The translations under genes were made by a program, and so were the position numbers. Below are positions 60,201-64,000 of a stretch of 64,000 nt of DNA, piece after piece. The notes beneath the pieces are model-generated. The model was given only the letters and a program-made list of their open reading frames with translations. It was not told the DNA's origin and made no database searches. The DNA is taken from contig CAKONZ010000001.1 of the NCBI GenBank assembly GCA_934098525.1, positions 1 to 64,000 on the forward strand, in the 5' to 3' direction. Source of the DNA: an uncultured Bacilli bacterium. Its GTDB lineage: Bacteria > Bacillota_I > Bacilli_A > RF39 > UBA660. The stretch's first letter is position 1. Each line of letters starts with the position of its first letter.

Positions 60201-60336
60201 TGTAGAACTTTCTACTGGTGCTGGACATTTTGGACAGTGGTTTACTTGGAAGTCTTCTGGTACTATAACGGTTAAAGGAGTAGCTGATTTAAATAATGGT
60301 GAAAAGTGTACATCATATGTTAAGTTTTCTCATTAA
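57214..60336 (+). CDS. Giant prepilin-type surface protein with InlB-like repeats
   Basis: The 1040-residue protein starts with a class III prepilin signal: KKG then FTLIEVIAVVVIIALLAGISIPL, with Gly before the cleavage point and Glu at mature position 5. A pilin-like region follows (about 30-130), then Ig-like parts. At least four beta-grasp repeats of the InlB/Listeria-Bacteroides type are marked by FLGW, FVKW, LSGW and FMGW, each preceded by a y.V.Y.t strand and followed by LyaiW-like segments. Cysteines are frequent in the last 250 residues. There is no wall anchor. AGGTGG precedes the ATG. Normal pilins are 130-200 residues, so the size is unusual. No pilus-assembly or peptidase gene is in the window. 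Confidence 0.85.
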   Translation: MKNNKKGFTLIEVIAVVVIIALLAGISIPLVSRYLKEGKESFNKNLEKELLVAANSYLSDNPKQRPLGRNATDFSKTVYLADLESKNYLNDVLKDADGGECTSSFVSYNYDGKNVQSLACLKCDNYETDSQVCSSINADRDECKNFKVDYTLGGVVEYNGQLYDINNLPDGWTNKNITYTFKPSSENQGGTNVDFTYIVVNGHRIKLDSSYTFKEKQKELIVKLFDNCGNSYTFKKPDTSKEDDYYIKIDKGSPIAKLNVDGRVNIEYDKTSIESSGTIDFSDTDSGLDYFIFKYSSINSWDFDEAKRVELNGEHEAFSSVSNTFTNVGVYYLNVRVFDKAGNSYTTSKTINVTKGTKEYSISYDGCGATISENLKSGQVKIADQPLTLLTDVPSKKNYNFLGWGLNSCDSSVSYSAGGSYDLNSDNTLYAIWQEKNTEKFTITYITNSSDTIPSQTKVKGEEVKLSSVLPVKDYYSFVKWVGSDNKEYKPGATYSTDKDLVLTANYKGNKITINYYADGGTWNGNEKGSIDSSGLISYGNTTGFHWFEYGDTRQRNLWDYDGNYINIVKKGYIPVKGKEWKSMSTSGSYAGKTYDQSINYSDYCDAKDGDCIARVKINWTAKVLGVNYNCDGSVKTETFTYGNNTKSNVTCSKYGYELSGWATSKDGKKIKNVNFTADGDFIEKYYNNGKVLTLYPVYTPKKITFVYKTDGTEQKSYTYDFGTTVKVAGEGVISSSEFGTSKGYTFMGWRLANNRKTSSGDLYFLGSDGVWRGKTEFQSGSQYKILANKCFSGSNDCVEDSITLNATFFNNIDGVEKIYLDAVWAKFDFDTASCNCNGCNKIVGNVYSIYGGANWNIYTMADGESKWTTTPENKRMPWDAGRDVMSFSFNANRSIGRWKNYSRSIKAQACLSQDQHKCINYNSSYLYSKNNSGLCSSGSSGGGTGTVSGCSYVTLNCAVNKCTMYSKSSSNSYQIKYATISVSDGYLIAQRNGQTVELSTGAGHFGQWFTWKSSGTITVKGVADLNNGEKCTSYVKFSH

Positions 60337-60341
60337 AATAT

Positions 60342-60374
60342 AAAAGTAATAGGGTAATTCCTATTACTTTTTTC
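60342..60374 (+). terminator. Terminator of the prepilin-type gene
   Basis: AAAAGTAATAGG and CCTATTACTTTT form a perfect 12-bp stem, followed by T. Confidence 0.92.
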
Positions 60375-60386
60375 ATATTATTTAGT

Positions 60387-61319
60387 ATGAATAAGATTAA
60401 TTATAAATTAATAAATTTGGGATTTATATTTTTGATTATATTTTGTGTGTATAATACTTATAATATTTGGGGTTATTTTATTAATATTATTAAAATAATT
60501 GTTATTGTATTAGTTATATCAATATTTTTATATTATTTACTTTTGCCAATTAGAAAGTTTTTTAGTAGATTTTTTAATAAGCTTCTTTCTTCTATTTTTT
60601 CTATTGTTATTTTATTTTTATTTTTGTTTTTGTTTTTTAGAGTTTCTTTACCAATAATTATAAAAGAATCTTATAATATATATAATATTTTGATTAATAA
60701 TTCTTATTTTTATAATTATGTTTCTAAGTATTTTGATGATATATTTTTATTTGTTTTTAATTTTATTGATTATATTTTTTATTTTATTTTAGTTGTTATT
60801 ATTACTTTTTATTTGTTGTATAATGATGTTTTTGTTTTTAATTTTTTAAGGGGGCTTATTAATGATAAATTTTATTTATTTTTGAAGAGTTTTTTTGATG
60901 ATTTAGAGTGTTATATTAAGTCTTTAGGATTAATTGTTATTATTGAGATTGTTGAGTATACATTATATTTTTTATTAATTGGGCATCCTTATTTTTATTT
61001 ACTTGGTTTTTTGTTTGGTATTGCTAATTTGATTCCTTATTTTGGTTCATTTGTTTGTAGTTTTTTGGTTCTTGTTAGTGCGATTAGTGTTTCTAAAACT
61101 TTGTTTATTTTTTCTAGTATAGGGTGTTTGATTATACCTATATTTGATAATTATGTTATTGATCCTAGGGTGTATGGAAAGAGTTTAAATATTTCTTTTA
61201 TTAAGATGCTTTTAATAATTATTGTTTCTAAATTATTATTTGGAGTAGTTGGTATGGTGTTTTCTATATTATTTTATATTTTTGTTAAAAATATAGTTAA
61301 TTTTTATATTAAAAAGTAA
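60387..61319 (+). CDS. AI-2E family transporter (second copy)
   Basis: The protein of 310 residues has about seven membrane helices and the AI-2E signature LLGFLFGIANLIPYFGSFVCSFLV near residue 215, followed by IPIFDNYVIDPRVYGKSLNIS. It is shorter than the copy at 36903, mainly in the soluble middle part. No clear ribosome site precedes the ATG, and the start is directly after the strong terminator of the upstream gene, so expression may be low. Substrate unknown. Confidence 0.85.
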   Translation: MNKINYKLINLGFIFLIIFCVYNTYNIWGYFINIIKIIVIVLVISIFLYYLLLPIRKFFSRFFNKLLSSIFSIVILFLFLFLFFRVSLPIIIKESYNIYNILINNSYFYNYVSKYFDDIFLFVFNFIDYIFYFILVVIITFYLLYNDVFVFNFLRGLINDKFYLFLKSFFDDLECYIKSLGLIVIIEIVEYTLYFLLIGHPYFYLLGFLFGIANLIPYFGSFVCSFLVLVSAISVSKTLFIFSSIGCLIIPIFDNYVIDPRVYGKSLNISFIKMLLIIIVSKLLFGVVGMVFSILFYIFVKNIVNFYIKK

Positions 61320-61351
61320 GTAAAATATGTTATTATTAATGTGGTGGTATT

Positions 61352-62197
61352 ATGAGATTAAATATAGTTGTTGATAAACATTTATTGATTTGGCATTTAT
61401 TATATCAATCTTCTGTTTCAGAGGATATTCATAAATTGAAACAAAAATTATGGAAAGAGCATAAGAGGGAGTATTCTTTGATTCATAAGGATAAACAAGA
61501 TATTTTGTCTGATATAAATAATTTTATTCCTGATGATGATTTGATTTATAATGAGGTAGAAAATTCTTTTATTTATAAAAAGGTTAAAACTGATACGAAT
61601 AGATATAGATTAACTTTACTTGATATTTGGGGAGAAAATAAAAGAAGATATTCAAACGCTATTAATAAGATTTTAAAATATGATTTGGATAATGAGTATA
61701 CTATATGTGTGCTTCATCCTAATTTAGATGTTATTGAAACTGATTTTGATACTAATATTATTACTATTGGTAAGAAGGTTGTTACAAGGGATAAGGATAA
61801 TTTTTTAACTTATTTATTTTATAAAATTATAAAGAATGAGTTTGTTAATATTAAAACTGAACAAAGAGAAATAGTAGATGTTGTTTGTGAACTAGCTACT
61901 ATTAATGAACTTTATACTAGGATGACTAAGGAATCTAAGTATGGTATTGGTAAGAAGGATTTGAGAAAGATAAAAGAAAAGATTTATCCATATTGGTTAA
62001 TGTATTTGGGTTATAATAAAGAAGATATGGATAAATTAATGATAAGAGATAATATATTTTTTAGTATTAATGATTTAGAGTATGTTCCTTTGTTAAAAGA
62101 GCTTGATATATATGAGTTTATTAATTATATTATTAAGAATAGAAGAAAGATTTTAAATAAAAAAGAAATTAGTGTTGAAGATATAGAATTGTTATAG
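61352..62197 (+). CDS. Protein of unknown function
   Basis: I do not recognise this 281-residue soluble protein. It is mixed alpha/beta and highly charged: IVVDKHLLIWHLLYQSSVSEDIHKLKQKLWKEHKREY at the start, a central strand region (YTICVLHPNLDVIETDFDTNIITIGKK), and a helical C-terminus. No signal peptide, membrane segment or known catalytic motif is visible. A GGTGG ribosome site precedes the ATG. It lies 14 bases before polC, so it may be co-transcribed with it. Confidence 0.55.
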   Translation: MRLNIVVDKHLLIWHLLYQSSVSEDIHKLKQKLWKEHKREYSLIHKDKQDILSDINNFIPDDDLIYNEVENSFIYKKVKTDTNRYRLTLLDIWGENKRRYSNAINKILKYDLDNEYTICVLHPNLDVIETDFDTNIITIGKKVVTRDKDNFLTYLFYKIIKNEFVNIKTEQREIVDVVCELATINELYTRMTKESKYGIGKKDLRKIKEKIYPYWLMYLGYNKEDMDKLMIRDNIFFSINDLEYVPLLKELDIYEFINYIIKNRRKILNKKEISVEDIELL

Positions 62198-62211
62198 TAG
62201 TAGGAGGCATT

Positions 62212-64000
62212 ATGGATAAGAAACTAAGTGATTTATTTGATAAGATTAATTTTAATGACGAGTTAAGAAAAGAATTCAATAATGCTAAAATAGAAAAGAT
62301 AGTAGTAAATGAAGAGAAAAGTGTTTGGAATATTTATATTAAGAATGATTTAAATTTTAATGTTATGACTCTTGATGAGTTTAAGAAGTGTTTGTCTTCA
62401 TATGTTAATAATAAATATATATATAATTTTATTATTAGGGTTGATGGGGAGAATTTATCTTTATATGATGATTATTATAAGTATATTTTAAAATTAATTA
62501 ATAATCATAATATGTATTTTGATATGTTTAAAGATAGACTTATTGTTTCTTCAGATGAGTATTTTATTGAGGCTTATAATAATCAAGAGTATAATTTGAT
62601 TAATAGGAAGATTGAAGATATTAATAAGTATTTTCATTCTTTTGGTTTTAATAAAGATATTAGTGTTAGTTTAAATGAGAGTAAGGGTTTGGAAATAAAA
62701 AAAGAAATAGATGAGGAGATTATTAATAATAAAAATATTAATTTTTCTTCCGGTTCTAAGAGTGATAATAGTTCTAAAAGTAATAGTGATTCTTCGGTTT
62801 CTGGTGATGTTATTTTAGGAAATGGTGTTAGAGGTAAGGCTACACCTTTATCTGAGATTGGTTTTGAGATGGATAATGTTACTGTTGAAGTTATGGTTTT
62901 TGGGATTACTTTACCTACTAAGAAGGGGTTTTATTCTATTACTTTGAAAACTACTGATTTAAATACTAGTATGTATGTTAGGGTTTTTGCTAAGGATGAG
63001 GCTTCTTTTGAGAGATTAGTTAAGACTATTAAGGTTGGTAGTTGGTATAAGATTAATGGTTATGTTAAGAATAATCCTTTTTATAATGATTTGATACTTA
63101 ATGCTAGAAGTATGGAAAGATTTGATAAAGAGTTAGAGGAAATTAAGGATAATGCTTGTGAGAAGAGAGTAGAACTTCATACTCATACTATGATGAGTCA
63201 GATGGATGGAGTTGTAACTGTTAAAGATCTTATTAAGAGAGCTAAGAATTGGGGTCATAAGGCTATTGCTATTACTGATCACAATGCTATTCAGACATTT
63301 CCTGAGGCTTATCATCATAAGGATGAAATAAAGATTTTATATGGTGTTGAACTTGCTATGATAGATGATGATCTTGATTTGGTAGTGCGAGCTGATGATT
63401 CGGTTTTGCTCGATAATACGTATGTTGTATTTGATTTTGAAACTACAGGTTTTAATGCTGGTGGTGGAGATTCTATTATAGAAATTGGTGCTGTTAAATT
63501 ACGTAATGGAGAAATAATTGATACATATGATAAGTTTATTAATCCGGGAAGAAGTATTCCTAAGGTTATTACTGAGCTTACTTCTATTACTGATGAGATG
63601 GTAAAAGATGCAGATAATGAAGAAGTTGTTACTAGAGATTTTATTGATTGGGTAGGAGATTTACCTATGGTTGCTCACAATGCTAAGTTTGATTCATCTT
63701 TTTTAGAGATGGCTTATAAGAAGTATAATTTTGGTGAGTATAAAAATATGCTTTTTGATACATTGCAGATTTCTAGAGCTTTAGAGCCTACTGCTGGACG
63801 TCATTCCCTTTCAGCTTTAGTTAAAAGATATGAGGTTCCTTGGGATGAAGATGCTCATCATAGGGCTGATTATGATGCTAGAGGAACAGCTTTAATTTTT
63901 CATAAGATGTTGAAGAAGTTAGAAATCAAGAAGATAGAAAGAGCTAATGAGTTAGATAATTTAGTTGCTAAAGAAGATATTCATAAGTTTGGTGAAATGT
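62212..64000 (+). CDS. polC: DNA polymerase III alpha subunit, PolC type (3' end beyond window)
   Basis: PolC is the replicative polymerase of Gram-positive bacteria with built-in proofreading. About 596 residues are visible from MDKKLSDLFDKINFND. After a divergent N-terminal domain and a Ser/Asn-rich linker comes an OB fold, then the split PHP domain (RVELHTHTMMSQMDGVV, AITDHNAIQTFPEA). The DEDD exonuclease inserted in it is clear: VFDFETTGFNAGGGDSIIEIGAVK, VAHNAKFDSSFLEMAY and HHRADYDARGTALIF. AGGAGG precedes the ATG. The polymerase palm lies past the window edge, and no stop occurs before it. Confidence 0.97.
   Translation, partial: MDKKLSDLFDKINFNDELRKEFNNAKIEKIVVNEEKSVWNIYIKNDLNFNVMTLDEFKKCLSSYVNNKYIYNFIIRVDGENLSLYDDYYKYILKLINNHNMYFDMFKDRLIVSSDEYFIEAYNNQEYNLINRKIEDINKYFHSFGFNKDISVSLNESKGLEIKKEIDEEIINNKNINFSSGSKSDNSSKSNSDSSVSGDVILGNGVRGKATPLSEIGFEMDNVTVEVMVFGITLPTKKGFYSITLKTTDLNTSMYVRVFAKDEASFERLVKTIKVGSWYKINGYVKNNPFYNDLILNARSMERFDKELEEIKDNACEKRVELHTHTMMSQMDGVVTVKDLIKRAKNWGHKAIAITDHNAIQTFPEAYHHKDEIKILYGVELAMIDDDLDLVVRADDSVLLDNTYVVFDFETTGFNAGGGDSIIEIGAVKLRNGEIIDTYDKFINPGRSIPKVITELTSITDEMVKDADNEEVVTRDFIDWVGDLPMVAHNAKFDSSFLEMAYKKYNFGEYKNMLFDTLQISRALEPTAGRHSLSALVKRYEVPWDEDAHHRADYDARGTALIFHKMLKKLEIKKIERANELDNLVAKEDIHKFGEM

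Noticed and set aside
1..64000. Mycoplasma-type genetic code (TGA as Trp)
   Set aside because: TGA ends several clear genes (ASCH, GH10-like, LOG) and all conserved tryptophans are TGG.
1..64000. CRISPR arrays, insertion sequences and rRNA genes
   Set aside because: No regularly spaced repeats, transposase-like proteins or rRNA-like sequence were seen on either strand.

Overview
The window is a very AT-rich stretch of a low-GC Gram-positive (Firmicutes/Bacilli-type) chromosome. Gram-positive markers include PolC-type DNA polymerase, DnaD, HU, RecD2, a LexA with a Bacillus-like operator, CIRCE control of clpB, a T-box, the L21-Prp-L27 operon with an N-terminally extended L27, SpoIVA, a SirA-like protein next to YneF, and a ComN-like gene beside relA and dtd. 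TGA serves as a stop codon (for example after the ASCH, GH10-like and LOG genes), so this is not a genetic-code-4 mollicute. An uncultured gut-type Bacilli lineage related to the spore-forming ancestors of the mollicutes is my best guess; that is inference.

Layout. 1-4.8 kb: the C-terminal part of spoIVA with a broken or missing 5' half, a TasA/camelysin-like secreted protein, HU, and a cca-dnaD-nth operon. 4.8-8.4 kb (minus strand): a dockerin-bearing peptidoglycan hydrolase followed by a membrane-anchored cohesin-like protein. 8.6-13.8 kb: tRNA-Cys and an accessory block with an ASCH protein, a DUF1835/DUF3658 protein, a DUF2513-like protein, a leaderless GH10 xylanase-like protein and a leaderless R-S-E ADP-ribosyltransferase. 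13.8-22 kb: clpB without its N domain under CIRCE, a ComEC-like hydrolase with DUF3006, a metal transporter, galE, murG-murB-divIB and tRNA-Arg. 22-30.5 kb: ogt, lemA and a DUF2207 protein, transketolase, a TasA-like/leucine-rich surface protein, and rplU-prp-rpmA behind an L21 leader. 30.6-32.2 kb: a 15-residue Trp-rich cationic micro-ORF, a CPBP-family membrane protease, a small membrane protein and a 3D-domain wall enzyme. 32.3-46.9 kb: tex, recD2, AI-2E transporter, a P-loop kinase, a compact alaS, lexA, a very short T-box in front of a LOG gene and glyS, sirA-like/yneF, a MazG-like gene, a queuosine-precursor transporter and lepA. 47-57 kb: an ART-like protein, an HTH protein, hemW, tmk, mtnN, an alpha-CTD-like protein overlapping a TPR protein, truB, comN-like, relA and dtd. 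57-64 kb: a giant prepilin-type surface protein with InlB-like repeats, a second AI-2E protein, an unknown gene and the first part of polC.

Housekeeping genes dominate and mostly read rightward. The cell-surface theme is strong: the cohesin/dockerin pair, two TasA-like proteins, the LRR protein, the 3D protein and the pilin-like giant. The least explained parts are the 8.6-13.8 kb accessory block, the Trp-rich micro-ORF locus, the cohesin/dockerin pair and the miniature T-box. Extended -10 promoters of the form TG-n-TATAAT recur throughout. I saw no CRISPR array, insertion sequence, rRNA or replication origin.
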